DNA from: CAYWIT01 sp964458415 | Lineage (GTDB): Bacteria; Pseudomonadota; Alphaproteobacteria; Micavibrionales; UBA2020 | Direction: 5' to 3' | Length of the DNA: 64,000 bases | Assembly: GCA_964458415.1 (NCBI GenBank) | Contig: CAYWIT010000010.1 | Span: 1 to 64,000 of the forward strand | In this document: piece by piece, positions 44,124-53,455 of the stretch | Layout: each line of letters begins with the position of its first letter | Numbering within the stretch: position 1 is the first letter of the stretch | Notes under the pieces: model-generated | What the model was told of the DNA's origin: nothing | The model's input: only the letters and a program-made list of their open reading frames with translations | The model's database searches: none | Translations under genes and position numbers: made by a program

Positions 44124-44935
44124 GGCGCCGTATATCCCTTTACAAAAATCCCCAGCTTGTCGGCTGCCGCAATAACCGCTTCACGCTCGAGAATCAACGA
44201 TGCTCCGGCTTCTACCGCAATGCCGGAGAGGCCCGCCTCGAAAGCCCTGCGCACCGTCTGCATCCCGATGGTCGGCATATCCAACCGTGTATCCTGCTGC
44301 GGCTTGCAAGCCTTGACGAGGACACCGCCGACACCTTTGCGCCGCAGCCCCCGGCAGCGTTCCAGCAAGGCATCCGTCCCTTCGACCGCCTCAACACCCA
44401 GCACAATCCCTTGCTGGACGACAACGGCCTGACCAATATCCAGCACTCCCAAAGTTTTTGCTGCATGGACGCCCTGTATAATATCCTGCTCCTGCTCCTC
44501 CGTCGGAACCACGTGCCCCAGCACGCCTGCGGGAGATATAATGTCCGGCTCTACCTGATGAGCACCGATAACTTTAAAGCCCTCTTTTTCAAACTCTTCC
44601 GCAATAGCCCGCAACAATGCATCATCGCCAAAGGCGGCGCGTCCCAAACGGGCAAAAACCTGTATTGTGCGCCAATCCGGCCTTAATTCTGCCAGCGTTG
44701 GCCGGCGTATGGCTCCTGCCATGACCAGCGTATCCACATTGTTTTTTTTCAGGATATTTATTGCTGTATTTGTCTCACCCAGCCTTGTCCATGCATGCGG
44801 CGTATTCTGCAGGAAAATTTCATCCGTCTGCCCCCTCAGGGCAAGAACAAAAAACTCACGCTTTTCGCGCTGACAGGCCTCTATCAGCTTTTTGGGCAGC
44901 CCGCCGGAACCGGCTATAATTCCCAAGCACGACAT
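44120..44935 (-). CDS. lpxI: UDP-2,3-diacylglucosamine pyrophosphatase LpxI
   Basis: LpxI (DUF1009) hydrolyses UDP-2,3-diacylglucosamine to lipid X and UMP, replacing LpxH in many alphaproteobacteria. The 271-residue protein shows CLGIIAGSGGLPKKLIEACQ at the N-terminus, LVMAGAIRRPTLAELRPDWR, then GDDALLRAIAEEFEKEGFKV and the C-terminal GGVLVKACKPQQDTRLDMPT. That last stretch is part of the catalytic region of the family. It stands between lpxA and lpxB, exactly where the pathway needs it, with three bases to lpxA. Confidence 0.96.
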   Translation of the reverse strand: MSCLGIIAGSGGLPKKLIEACQREKREFFVLALRGQTDEIFLQNTPHAWTRLGETNTAINILKKNNVDTLVMAGAIRRPTLAELRPDWRTIQVFARLGRAAFGDDALLRAIAEEFEKEGFKVIGAHQVEPDIISPAGVLGHVVPTEEQEQDIIQGVHAAKTLGVLDIGQAVVVQQGIVLGVEAVEGTDALLERCRGLRRKGVGGVLVKACKPQQDTRLDMPTIGMQTVRRAFEAGLSGIAVEAGASLILEREAVIAAADKLGIFVKGYTAP

Positions 44936-44938
44936 ACA

Positions 44939-45742
44939 TCAACCACCTGTTCCCATACGAGGCTGCAGAACGGACCTCCCTTCACGCGCGCGCATAAATT
45001 CTATCATGCGCATGACCGCCGGTTCACCGCTGTAATCTTTTGCCGCCTTTTCGATACGTTCCGACAATGTCCCTGTCGTATCAAAAATCTGACGGAAAGC
45101 CTTCATCAGGGACTGCACTTGCTCCTTGGTAAAGCCGCGCCGTTCCAGACCGATATAATTAAGACCGGCAAGAGCGGCCCTCTCGCCTTTGACCAAACCA
45201 TAAGGAATAACGTCCTGATCAACGGCAGACATGCCCCCGATCATCGCGAACGGGCCAATACGCACAAACTGGTGCACAGCAGATAACCCGCCGATAATGA
45301 CAAAATCATCGACTTCCACATGTCCCGCCAATGTCGCATTATTGGCAAGAATAACATTGTTCCCCACAATACAATCATGCGCGACATGCGACGCCATCAT
45401 AAACAGGCAATCATTTCCAACGACAGTTTTCATCTTGTCGCCTTCTGTGCCGGGATTCATTGTCACATGTTCGCGAATTTTGTTACGTGCGCCAATGACA
45501 AGCTCTGATTTTTCTCCCTTAAACTTTAAATCCTGCGGCGCATGACCAAGCGATGCAAACGGCCAAATGATCGTCTCATCGCCAATCGTCGTATAACCGT
45601 CAATCACAACGTGAGATTTTAGCTCTACCCGTGCCCCAAGAACGACATTCGGCCCGATCACGCAGTAAGGGCCGATCTTGACATCTTCACCGAACTGCGC
45701 GCCCTGCTCTATAACTGCCGTGGGATGTATCTGTGCCGTCAT
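44939..45742 (-). CDS. lpxA: UDP-N-acetylglucosamine acyltransferase LpxA
   Basis: LpxA catalyses the first step of lipid A synthesis, moving a hydroxyacyl chain from acyl carrier protein to UDP-GlcNAc. The 267-residue cytosolic protein is a left-handed beta helix of hexapeptide repeats (IHPTAVIEQGAQFGEDVKIG). The catalytic histidine lies in LFMMASHVAHDCIVGNNVIL, and the helical C-terminal domain ends it. ATGA overlap with fabZ upstream. Chain-length selectivity cannot be read with confidence. Confidence 0.97.
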   Translation of the reverse strand: MTAQIHPTAVIEQGAQFGEDVKIGPYCVIGPNVVLGARVELKSHVVIDGYTTIGDETIIWPFASLGHAPQDLKFKGEKSELVIGARNKIREHVTMNPGTEGDKMKTVVGNDCLFMMASHVAHDCIVGNNVILANNATLAGHVEVDDFVIIGGLSAVHQFVRIGPFAMIGGMSAVDQDVIPYGLVKGERAALAGLNYIGLERRGFTKEQVQSLMKAFRQIFDTTGTLSERIEKAAKDYSGEPAVMRMIEFMRAREGRSVLQPRMGTGG

Positions 45743-46191
45743 TTTACACCGTCCACGATCATCGCCGTCACCACGGCCTCAGCGCAAAGCTCGCCATTCA
45801 CCTTTGCTTCCCCCTGAAAACGCCAGACGTTGCGCCTGTTCTGCTGTCGCGTGACATGAATATGCAGGGTATCTCCCGGCGTAACCGGCTTCCGAAACTT
45901 CGCATTATCGATCGCCATAAAATAAACCAGCTTGCCTTCAAGTTCCTTGCCGCCCGAATACACAACCAGCGCAGCCGCCGTCTGTGCCATAGCCTCGATA
46001 ATCAGAACGCCCGGCATGACCGGAGCCCCCGGGAAGTGCCCATTAAAAAAATTTTCGTTGATCGTCACATTTTTCAAGCCCACAGCGCTTTCATTCGGTT
46101 CAATCTGGATAATACGATCGATCAGAAGAATGGGGTAGCGATGCGGGATCATCTCCATAATACGCTTTGTATCAATGACTGGCGAACTCAT
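45739..46191 (-). CDS. fabZ: 3-hydroxyacyl-ACP dehydratase FabZ
   Basis: FabZ removes water from 3-hydroxyacyl-ACP during fatty acid elongation and so competes with LpxA and LpxD for hydroxyacyl chains. The 150-residue hot-dog-fold protein has MIPHRYPILLIDRIIQIEP, the catalytic histidine in NGHFPGAPVMPGVLIIEAMA, and the downstream DNAKFRKPVTPGDTLHIHV segment. It overlaps lpxD and lpxA by four bases each, the classic lpxD-fabZ-lpxA order. Confidence 0.97.
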   Translation of the reverse strand: MSSPVIDTKRIMEMIPHRYPILLIDRIIQIEPNESAVGLKNVTINENFFNGHFPGAPVMPGVLIIEAMAQTAAALVVYSGGKELEGKLVYFMAIDNAKFRKPVTPGDTLHIHVTRQQNRRNVWRFQGEAKVNGELCAEAVVTAMIVDGVK

Positions 46192-47219
46192 TCCCTATCG
46201 TCTCCCTTTTTAGCTGATATCTTTTTCAAGGTTGCCGTCATGCGCATATACTGACGAGACGGCATGGCCGGCGTTCCCACCACCTCGCTGCGTGCCGGAA
46301 CATCGCGCATCACCCCCGCCTGTGCCGCAATCCTTGCGCCAGCACCGATTTTCAAATGACCTGCAAAACCTGATTGTCCACCCGCCATGACATAGTCACC
46401 AAACTCTGTACTCCCGGAAATGCCGGTTTGCGCGACAATCACACAATATTTTCCAATTTTAACATTATGGCCAATCTGTACGAGATTATCAATGCGGCTT
46501 CCTTGGCCAATAACCGTGTCAGGTCCCGCCCCGCGATCAATCGTCGTATTCGCGCCAATCTCCACATCATCACCGATCAAAACACGTCCCAACTGAGGCA
46601 CGGCGACATAACCCGCCGGATCAATGGCAAAACCGAAACCGGGACGGCCAATACGTGCACCAGGATGGATTTTAACATTTTTTCCGATCAAAGCATGGGT
46701 GATATAAGACTGCGGGCCAATATCACAATATTGCCCAATCTCAACACCGTCACAAATCACGGCATAGGCCCCTATCCTGCAGCGATCGCCAATTTTTGCA
46801 TTTTTTCCAATTATTGCGCCATCCGCGATAAAACAGCCCGCCCCGATAATGGCCGATGCATCGACAACAGCAGATGGCGCCCTGTATTCATCCGGCGCTG
46901 CCTGCGGATAAAAAGCCTGTGCAGCCAAGGCATAGGCCTTGTATGGATTTGCATGCATCAGGCAAACCGTTCCGGCAGGGGCTTGGTCTGCCAGCTCAGG
47001 TCGGACAAAACAGGCACCGGCCCGCGTCTGACGAAAGCTTTCAACATACTTCCGGTTATCCAAAAAACTCAGCTGATTTTTATCCGCCTCCTGCAGAGCC
47101 GCAACATCCGTCATAATTTTATCCGCGCTGCCTGCATCAGACAGAACAGCTCCTGTCTTTTCAACAAGCTGCGCCAGAGTAAACGGCCCTGCGACAGAAA
47201 AAAAACGACTATCCGCCAT
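46188..47219 (-). CDS. lpxD: UDP-3-O-acylglucosamine N-acyltransferase LpxD
   Basis: LpxD adds the second hydroxyacyl chain, to the amino group of UDP-3-O-acylglucosamine. The 343-residue protein has the N-terminal uridine-binding domain (LSFLDNRKYVESFRQTRAGA) and a long hexapeptide-repeat beta helix (IGKNAKIGDRCRIGAYAVIC). The active-site histidine is in the NLVQIGHNVKIGKYC segment, with GGQSGFAGHLKIG downstream. A basic C-terminal helix completes it. It lies 36 bases after skp in transcription order. Confidence 0.97.
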   Translation of the reverse strand: MADSRFFSVAGPFTLAQLVEKTGAVLSDAGSADKIMTDVAALQEADKNQLSFLDNRKYVESFRQTRAGACFVRPELADQAPAGTVCLMHANPYKAYALAAQAFYPQAAPDEYRAPSAVVDASAIIGAGCFIADGAIIGKNAKIGDRCRIGAYAVICDGVEIGQYCDIGPQSYITHALIGKNVKIHPGARIGRPGFGFAIDPAGYVAVPQLGRVLIGDDVEIGANTTIDRGAGPDTVIGQGSRIDNLVQIGHNVKIGKYCVIVAQTGISGSTEFGDYVMAGGQSGFAGHLKIGAGARIAAQAGVMRDVPARSEVVGTPAMPSRQYMRMTATLKKISAKKGDDRE

Positions 47220-47255
47220 GTTCCTATCCGTTCCCCTTATGAGAGAACCGAAATT

Positions 47256-47843
47256 CTACTTTCCCGTTTTACCCGACTTCGGCGTCCACTCGACCGGTAT
47301 CTTTTTGACGCTTTTATTCATGCGGGTAATAACCTCTTCGGTAATGCTCATAGACTGGACGGCAAGAACAACGGCATCTTCCGTCAACACAACCGCCAGA
47401 CCTTTTTCCTTGGCAACATCCGCAATAACCTGCGTTGCCCTGTCCCGCAGTTTATTCATGCTTTCGCCGTAAACCAGATCAAGCGTTCTTTTCTTTTCCT
47501 GTACCATCTTCTGGGCGCTCACGAGCTTTTCTTCAAAGCCCTTACGTTTTTTATCAAAGTCTTCCTTGGAAAGGCTGTCTTTTTGCTTCAGGATTTCCTG
47601 CTCAGCCGTGCGCAATACCGACTCTTCTTTTTCAATCTGTGTCTGATATTCCTTTCGCTTACCTTCAAGCTCGGTAAATATCCCTTTTGCAGCATCCGTT
47701 GCCTGCATAATCTTGTTCATGTCAATGACCCCGATAGGAAAGGCCGCCTGCGCCTTGGCAGCTTCTTCTGCCGCCTGTGCCCCCCCTGTATAAAGAACAG
47801 CTATTACAGCCAATGTCGCCATTATCATCCGATTGCTTTTCAT
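47256..47843 (-). CDS. skp: Periplasmic chaperone Skp/OmpH family
   Basis: Skp trimers hold unfolded outer-membrane proteins in the periplasm on their way to BamA. The 195-residue protein has a signal peptide (MIMATLAVIAVLYTGGAQA) and then the trimer core strand IGVIDMNKIMQATDAAKGIF. A long coiled-coil rich in Lys, Glu and Gln follows (residues about 60-125) and then the return strand GLAVVLTEDAVVLAVQSM. The C-terminus is an unusual basic tail (KKIPVEWTPKSGKTGK). It lies directly downstream of bamA, its functional partner. Confidence 0.94.
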   Translation of the reverse strand: MKSNRMIMATLAVIAVLYTGGAQAAEEAAKAQAAFPIGVIDMNKIMQATDAAKGIFTELEGKRKEYQTQIEKEESVLRTAEQEILKQKDSLSKEDFDKKRKGFEEKLVSAQKMVQEKKRTLDLVYGESMNKLRDRATQVIADVAKEKGLAVVLTEDAVVLAVQSMSITEEVITRMNKSVKKIPVEWTPKSGKTGK

Positions 47844-47878
47844 TTTTTCCTCGTTGTTTCTTGTTTTACATCAGGGGG

Positions 47879-50161
47879 TCAGAAGCGCGTACCGAAACTG
47901 AACCGGAACGTCTCCGTCTTGTCATAGGTCTCTTTTAGTATTGCCTTGGAGAGGTCTACACGTACCGGCCCCATCGGCGAGCGCCATGAGAACCCTGCGC
48001 CAACAGAAAGCCGCACAGTTTCTTCATCAACGATCGACGCCCCATTGTCATCAAGCGTACCGAGTGACCCGAAATCAGTGAAAACATGGCCCCTGACGCC
48101 CAGATCTTCCGGAAGCCCCGATGGGAAGGCAAGTTCTGTCGATCCGCGCCAGAAACGATTTCCTCCCAAAGCATCCAGCGTCGCCGTATCACGCGGACCG
48201 ATACCGGATTCCTTGAAACCTCGCAAGGTATTGCCCCCGATATAAAACCTCTCATCAATCCGCACATCCTCATCCCCCCAGCCGACGATATAGCCGCCTT
48301 CGCCGAGGACGCTCAGGATCCATTTATCAACGACAGGATAATAGTAGGTTCCGCCCAGCTTTGCCTTGACGTAACGGGAATCCCCCCCCAGCCCGGCAAG
48401 CTCCGTGTCAAATCGAGCGACAAGACCTTCCGTCGGATCCAGCTTACTATCCGTCGCATCATATGTCAGCCGCTGGATAATCGCCGAGGTCGCGCGCTGC
48501 CCCTCCTGCTGCCGGATATACAAAGACGCCGATGGATCAACGTTGGTAATGTTATTATCCTCGTAACGATAGGACAACGTCTGGCGCCATTTTTCCGACA
48601 GAGGGTAACCCAGACGCAACGCTCCGCCTGTTGTACGACTGTCAAAAGAACTCTCGCTCTGATAATCACGCGTGATGTGGAACAGATCAACACCGGCACT
48701 CAGATCGCGCTTAAGAAAATAAGGCTCTGTGAAACTGAAATCAAATTCCGTACGTTGCGTTGACAACGTTGTCGATAATGACAGCTGCTGCCCCTTGCCT
48801 AAAAAGTTGCGTTCCCGGATCCGAAAATCCGCCAAAGCGCCGTCCGAAGTGGAATACCCAGCACCAATGGACAATTCACCCGTAGACTTTTCCGCCACTG
48901 CAATATCTATGTCCATTTTATCGGGCGCAGATCCCGTCTGGGGCTTAACCTGTACATTTTCAAAGAAGCCAAGATCCTTGATGCGCTGCTCGGACTGCCG
49001 CAGCCTGGAGGCATTATAGGGATCCCCTTCAATAAGCAGCATCTCGCGGCGGATAACCTCGTCAAGCGTACGGCTGTTACCGCCGATATTGATGTTCTCG
49101 ATAAAAGTTTTCTGCCCTTCGTTAATGCTAAACTGAATATCAACCGTGCGTGTACTGCGGTTACGCTCGACGCCGGGATTAACATCCACAAAAGCATATT
49201 GCCTGTTCCCCAAAGCATCCGTCAGAGACGCAACGGTTTTTTCTATATCGCTGGCTTTGTACCAGTCGCCCGGACGGAACGTCAGGTCCTGCTTGAACGG
49301 CGTTGCGTCAAGCTCGGGAATAAAGCTCTGGATATGCACGTTCCCGACCTTATAACGCTCCCCTTCTTCGAGAGTAAACGTCACATAGAAATTCTTGCGG
49401 TCCGGAGAAAGCTCCGCCACGGCATTTTCAACACGGAAATCCGCATAACCATGATCAAGATAAAAACGACGCAGCAATTCTCTGTCAAAGGCAAGACGAT
49501 CAGGATCATACTTGTCGTCACTGGACCAGACACGCCACCAGCGATCCTCTTTGCTCCGTACTACCTTTTGCAAATGAGCATCGTCGAAACGCTTGTTGCC
49601 AATAAAGCTAATCCGCGAAATCAGCGTTTGCGGGCCTTCGGTAATTTCAAAAACAAGATTAACCCTGTTCTGGTCAAGCTTGATAATTTTTGGCTCGACA
49701 AGCGCGGAAAAACGCCCGCTCAAACGATAGAGTTCCTGCAAACGCTCGACATCCGCCTGAACCTTTGTACGCGTCAGAACCGTACGCGGGCGCAACTGGA
49801 CTTCCGCCTGAAGATTCTCGTCTTTGAATTTCTTATTACCCTCGAATGCGATTTCATTGATGATCGGATTTTCGACAACGACAACAACCAGATCAGAGCC
49901 TTCCTGATAAAAGGAAACATCCGCGAAGAGCCCTGTTGAAAAGAGATTTTTCAATGCCCTGTCAAGACGGTCTGAACTAAAATCGTCCCCGGCCTGAACG
50001 TCCATATAAGAAAGAACCGTCGCTGGCTCGATCCGCTGCGCCCCTTCCACCCGGACGGCCTGTATTCTGGCCGCGAAGGCATTTGTTCCAAACAAAGCTA
50101 GAAAAGTCATAACCAGAGCAGCCATGACGCAAAGGCGGGAGGACATATTCAGGATTTTCAT
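47879..50161 (-). CDS. bamA: Outer membrane protein assembly factor BamA
   Basis: BamA is the core of the complex that folds beta-barrel proteins into the outer membrane. The 760-residue precursor has a signal peptide (MTFLALFGTNAFA-A), five POTRA domains (residues about 25-420) and a 16-stranded barrel. The barrel shows the lid-lock VRGF-type motif in FYIGGNTLRGFKESGIGPRD and a terminal phenylalanine in FRFSFGTRF. A second ATG six codons in (50146) could be the true start, as neither has a strong binding site. It lies between rseP and skp, as in most proteobacteria. Confidence 0.97.
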   Translation of the reverse strand: MKILNMSSRLCVMAALVMTFLALFGTNAFAARIQAVRVEGAQRIEPATVLSYMDVQAGDDFSSDRLDRALKNLFSTGLFADVSFYQEGSDLVVVVVENPIINEIAFEGNKKFKDENLQAEVQLRPRTVLTRTKVQADVERLQELYRLSGRFSALVEPKIIKLDQNRVNLVFEITEGPQTLISRISFIGNKRFDDAHLQKVVRSKEDRWWRVWSSDDKYDPDRLAFDRELLRRFYLDHGYADFRVENAVAELSPDRKNFYVTFTLEEGERYKVGNVHIQSFIPELDATPFKQDLTFRPGDWYKASDIEKTVASLTDALGNRQYAFVDVNPGVERNRSTRTVDIQFSINEGQKTFIENINIGGNSRTLDEVIRREMLLIEGDPYNASRLRQSEQRIKDLGFFENVQVKPQTGSAPDKMDIDIAVAEKSTGELSIGAGYSTSDGALADFRIRERNFLGKGQQLSLSTTLSTQRTEFDFSFTEPYFLKRDLSAGVDLFHITRDYQSESSFDSRTTGGALRLGYPLSEKWRQTLSYRYEDNNITNVDPSASLYIRQQEGQRATSAIIQRLTYDATDSKLDPTEGLVARFDTELAGLGGDSRYVKAKLGGTYYYPVVDKWILSVLGEGGYIVGWGDEDVRIDERFYIGGNTLRGFKESGIGPRDTATLDALGGNRFWRGSTELAFPSGLPEDLGVRGHVFTDFGSLGTLDDNGASIVDEETVRLSVGAGFSWRSPMGPVRVDLSKAILKETYDKTETFRFSFGTRF

Positions 50162-50186
50162 TTGTGCGCTTCGATATTTTTTTGTT

Positions 50187-51389
50187 TTAAGAAACCAGTC
50201 TCAGGACATAATCAACAACCTTGAGCTGAACAAGATCATTCCATGTCGCAAACAACATCATACCAACTAATAGAGTAAATCCAACCCTTAAAGCATATTC
50301 CTGAACACGTTCATGGACAGGCTTCCCGCGCACTCTTTCCATAGCGTACATAGCAAGATGACCTCCATCAAGCATAGGAATTGGCAAGAGGTTCAGCAGC
50401 CCTAGGTTCACCGACAACAGCGCCGCAAAAGTAATCAAGGAAACAACACCGGCTTTGGCAAACTCCCCGGCATAAGCGCCGATCCGGAGAATTCCACCCA
50501 GCTCTTCAGCGCTTCTTGTCCCCATCACCATCTGCCCCAGCGCCTTGAGCGTTCCGACAGAAAGCCTCCATGTTTCAGCGACCGACGCCCCAAAAGCGGA
50601 CACTATCGTATGCGGCTTCGCCTCCTGCGCCTCCGTAGACCTGATTCCCAAACGACCTTGCGTATGTTTAAAGCCGAAGCGATCCTCCATAACCACCTTT
50701 TCAGGCGTAAGGTACAAAACAGAAACTTTGTCTCCCCATTTCCCGTCCCCAAGGTAGTTAACAAGATGAACTTCCATTTCTTTATCAATATTTACAAGAA
50801 CAGACGCCTTGATATCCTGAAAGCTCTCGATCTTTTTGCCATCGATCTCGATGATCTTGTCATCCGGTTGTATCCCCGCCTTTTCTGCCGGAGAGTTCTC
50901 AAGGATGGAGGCCGCTATTGGTGGCGTATAGGGCTGCCCCTGAAATGCGTAAAGCCCCGTCAGTAGGATAATCGCGAAAATGTAGTTAATTGCAGGCCCG
51001 GCAAAAACGATAGCTGCTCTTTTGCCAACAGATTGAGAGAAAAAAGCCACTTTCCTTTCTTCCGCGGTAAAGCTGCGAATGGCATCGCCTTCTTTGACGC
51101 CCTCTGCCGCCTGCGTACTGGCAGGATCCACATCTCCAAACATCTGCACATAACCGCCCAACGGCACCCAGCCCACTTTCCAGCGGGTACCGTTCTTGTC
51201 TGTGCGTCCAAAAAGCGCCTTGCCAAAACCAATCGAGAAGGTTTCAACGCGTACCCCGCAGAGCCTTGCAATGATGTAGTGACCCCACTCGTGCACAAAA
51301 ACCAGCACACTCAGCACCAGCACAAAAGGAAGTCCATAACTCCAGACAAAGTCAAATGGCGCGTCTAAAAACTTATGTAAATATTCCAT
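50187..51389 (-). CDS. rseP: Site-2 metalloprotease RseP
   Basis: RseP cleaves membrane-anchored anti-sigma factors and leftover signal peptides within the membrane. The 400-residue protein has the zinc motif HExxH in VLVFVHEWGHYIIARLCGVR. One PDZ domain is around ASILENSPAEKAGIQPDDKI, giving a single PDZ rather than the two of E. coli. The distal metal-binding aspartate is in LLPIPMLDGGHLAMYAME. Four membrane segments are visible. It is encoded between dxr and bamA. The substrate anti-sigma factor is not in the window. Confidence 0.96.
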   Translation of the reverse strand: MEYLHKFLDAPFDFVWSYGLPFVLVLSVLVFVHEWGHYIIARLCGVRVETFSIGFGKALFGRTDKNGTRWKVGWVPLGGYVQMFGDVDPASTQAAEGVKEGDAIRSFTAEERKVAFFSQSVGKRAAIVFAGPAINYIFAIILLTGLYAFQGQPYTPPIAASILENSPAEKAGIQPDDKIIEIDGKKIESFQDIKASVLVNIDKEMEVHLVNYLGDGKWGDKVSVLYLTPEKVVMEDRFGFKHTQGRLGIRSTEAQEAKPHTIVSAFGASVAETWRLSVGTLKALGQMVMGTRSAEELGGILRIGAYAGEFAKAGVVSLITFAALLSVNLGLLNLLPIPMLDGGHLAMYAMERVRGKPVHERVQEYALRVGFTLLVGMMLFATWNDLVQLKVVDYVLRLVS

Positions 51390-51419
51390 AGAATAACCCC
51401 TTACAGATCAACCATTTTA

Positions 51420-52589
51420 TCAGCCTGAAAGTGCACCGACAGCCCGCTCCGCCTCCTGACGGGACGTCCTGTCGAGCGCAAATACATCTTCAAGACATGA
51501 TATTGGACCAAATTTCACGCTTTGCAAGCCCTTCTCGACAACACTTTCGATTGCAGAAAATTTCAGTTTTCCAGACAAAAAAGCCGCCACAGCTATTTCA
51601 TTGGCCGCATTGAACACCGTTGGGAAGCCCTCTCCCGCACGCAGAACATCTCTGGCCATTTTTATAGCTGGAAATCTATTTGTATCAATCGGTTCAAGCT
51701 CTAAATTAAGCTTATTAGCAAAGTTTAATTTGTTTCCTGCTGTTTTTATTCTATTTGGCCAGGCCAAGGTATGCGCAATGGGCGTCCTCATGTCCGTTGC
51801 CCCCATTTGAAGCAAGACACTTCCATCAATATATTCAACCAAAGAGTGAATGGTTGACTGTGGATGAATCAGGATGTCGATCTTCTCAGAGGGCACATTA
51901 AAAAGATAATGCGCCTCTATGATTTCCAATGATTTATTCATCATCGTCGCGCTATCAATGGATATTTTTGCACCCATGGCCCACTTGGGATGACGAACAG
52001 CCTCTTCCGGTGTAACGTCACCCAGTTCGGCTCTGCCTTTGCGTAAAAACGGGCCCCCGGAAGCCGTCAGAATAATCCGTTCAATATATTCCCGCTGTTT
52101 AGAATCAAACACCTGAAATATAGCGTTATGTTCACTGTCTACCGGAAGCAGAGTAGCTCCACTTTTCCCGACAGCCTCCATAACAAAACGCCCCGCACAA
52201 ACCAGCGATTCCTTGTTCGCTAACGCAACAATTTTTCCCTGCTGAATTGCCGCCATGGTCGATTCTACGCCCGCGGAGCCGACAATCGCCGCCATGGTCC
52301 AGTCAACAGGGATAGCGGCGGCCTCGATAACAGCCTGTCGTCCGGCCATAACACGTGTCGGCGTTCCCGCCAGAGAATCCTGTAATTCCTGATAGAGGCT
52401 CTCGTCCCCGATAACCGCATATTCCGCCTGAAACGCCCGCGCCTGCGCGGCAAGAAGTTTTACGTTCTTCTGCGCTGTTAGAACCCGCACCTCAAACTTG
52501 TCACGATGAGCAGAAATCAAATCAAGCGTATTTGTTCCGATAGACCCCGTCGCGCCCAGAATAGAAACAGATTTTTTTTGAAAAAACAC
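51420..52589 (-). CDS. dxr: 1-deoxy-D-xylulose 5-phosphate reductoisomerase
   Basis: Dxr makes 2-C-methyl-D-erythritol 4-phosphate, the committed step of the non-mevalonate isoprenoid pathway that supplies undecaprenyl carrier. The 389-residue protein begins at a GTG (52589) with GGGATAA upstream. It has the NADPH-binding SILGATGSIGTNTLDLI, the metal-binding LLPVDSEHNAIFQVF, and ILTASGGPFL with HPKWAMGAKISIDSATMMNK. The upstream cdsA stop is five bases away. uppS, which uses the pathway's product, is two genes upstream. Confidence 0.97.
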   Translation of the reverse strand: MFFQKKSVSILGATGSIGTNTLDLISAHRDKFEVRVLTAQKNVKLLAAQARAFQAEYAVIGDESLYQELQDSLAGTPTRVMAGRQAVIEAAAIPVDWTMAAIVGSAGVESTMAAIQQGKIVALANKESLVCAGRFVMEAVGKSGATLLPVDSEHNAIFQVFDSKQREYIERIILTASGGPFLRKGRAELGDVTPEEAVRHPKWAMGAKISIDSATMMNKSLEIIEAHYLFNVPSEKIDILIHPQSTIHSLVEYIDGSVLLQMGATDMRTPIAHTLAWPNRIKTAGNKLNFANKLNLELEPIDTNRFPAIKMARDVLRAGEGFPTVFNAANEIAVAAFLSGKLKFSAIESVVEKGLQSVKFGPISCLEDVFALDRTSRQEAERAVGALSG

Positions 52590-52594
52590 GCGGC

Positions 52595-53455
52595 TTATCC
52601 CGCCACAACGGCAATAACACCGAAGACAAGCGCCACCATCAAAAGAGCATCAATCCTGTCAAGCACCCCGCCATGCCCCGGAATAATAGCGCCCGTGTCC
52701 TTGATGCCATAGTGACGTTTAAAAATTGACTTGAACAAATCTCCGCCCTGGCCGACCATTGAAAGGAAAAAACCCATCACGGCATATCCCGTCGGCCCCA
52801 TACCGCCCAGAGTTTCAACACCCGACACATTCAAAACGAACGGACAGGACATACCTGCGGCAACCAGCGCCGATCCCACGCTGCCCCCAAAAAATCCAGA
52901 CCATGTCTTTTTTGGGCTGATAACCGGCGCAAGCTTTGGCCCGCCGATGGCGCGTCCGGCAAAATAAGCAAAAGAGTCACTGGCCCATACGATAAAGAGC
53001 AATGTCAGCATATGATAAAGGCCATAGGCCGTGCCATTCCGCAGCCAAACCATGACCGAAACTGCAAAACCAATATAAATAAAACCAAAAATCACCTGCC
53101 GCAAGGAAGGGCCTTTTTGCGAAAAATTATAGGCGAATAACAAAAAGCCGAGCGCCAGAAAAAACCAGAATCCGACCGCCGGATTACCCGTCATCCCGGA
53201 TCCCGCAATTCCAAGACCTGCAAGAAACCCTGCAAATTCAGAAAAACGCTGCGGTGTATTGGCCTGCCCGATCAAAACCATCCGCGTCCATTCAAAAACA
53301 GCGATACCACCGGCCAAAGCCATCATCAGGGTAAAAGCACCGCTTCCCACCCATAGGACAAAAAGGACGACCGGGGCAAGGATGAGCGCTGATCTTAATC
53401 TTGTTTTTAGAGAACTATCCGGCAGTTTAGGAGCCTCAACAACAGGTTCACTCAT
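52595..53455 (-). CDS. cdsA: Phosphatidate cytidylyltransferase CdsA
   Basis: CdsA converts phosphatidic acid and CTP to CDP-diacylglycerol, the precursor of all phospholipids. The 286-residue protein has about eight hydrophobic segments and the family signature near the C-terminus, seen in GDLFKSIFKRHYGIKDTGAI followed by PGHGGVLDRIDALL. SPKKTWSGFFGGSVGSALVA is also typical. It overlaps uppS by four bases. Confidence 0.96.
   Translation of the reverse strand: MSEPVVEAPKLPDSSLKTRLRSALILAPVVLFVLWVGSGAFTLMMALAGGIAVFEWTRMVLIGQANTPQRFSEFAGFLAGLGIAGSGMTGNPAVGFWFFLALGFLLFAYNFSQKGPSLRQVIFGFIYIGFAVSVMVWLRNGTAYGLYHMLTLLFIVWASDSFAYFAGRAIGGPKLAPVISPKKTWSGFFGGSVGSALVAAGMSCPFVLNVSGVETLGGMGPTGYAVMGFFLSMVGQGGDLFKSIFKRHYGIKDTGAIIPGHGGVLDRIDALLMVALVFGVIAVVAG

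Noticed and set aside
43413..44432. Plus-strand open frame antisense to lpxB and lpxI.
   Set aside because: Same reasoning: both minus-strand genes are certain and the antisense translation shows no domain.
46374..47927. Long plus-strand open frame of over 500 codons antisense to lpxD and skp.
   Set aside because: It mirrors the codon bias of strongly recognisable minus-strand genes, has no family-like features, and is biased in Arg, Asn and Ile as shadow frames are.
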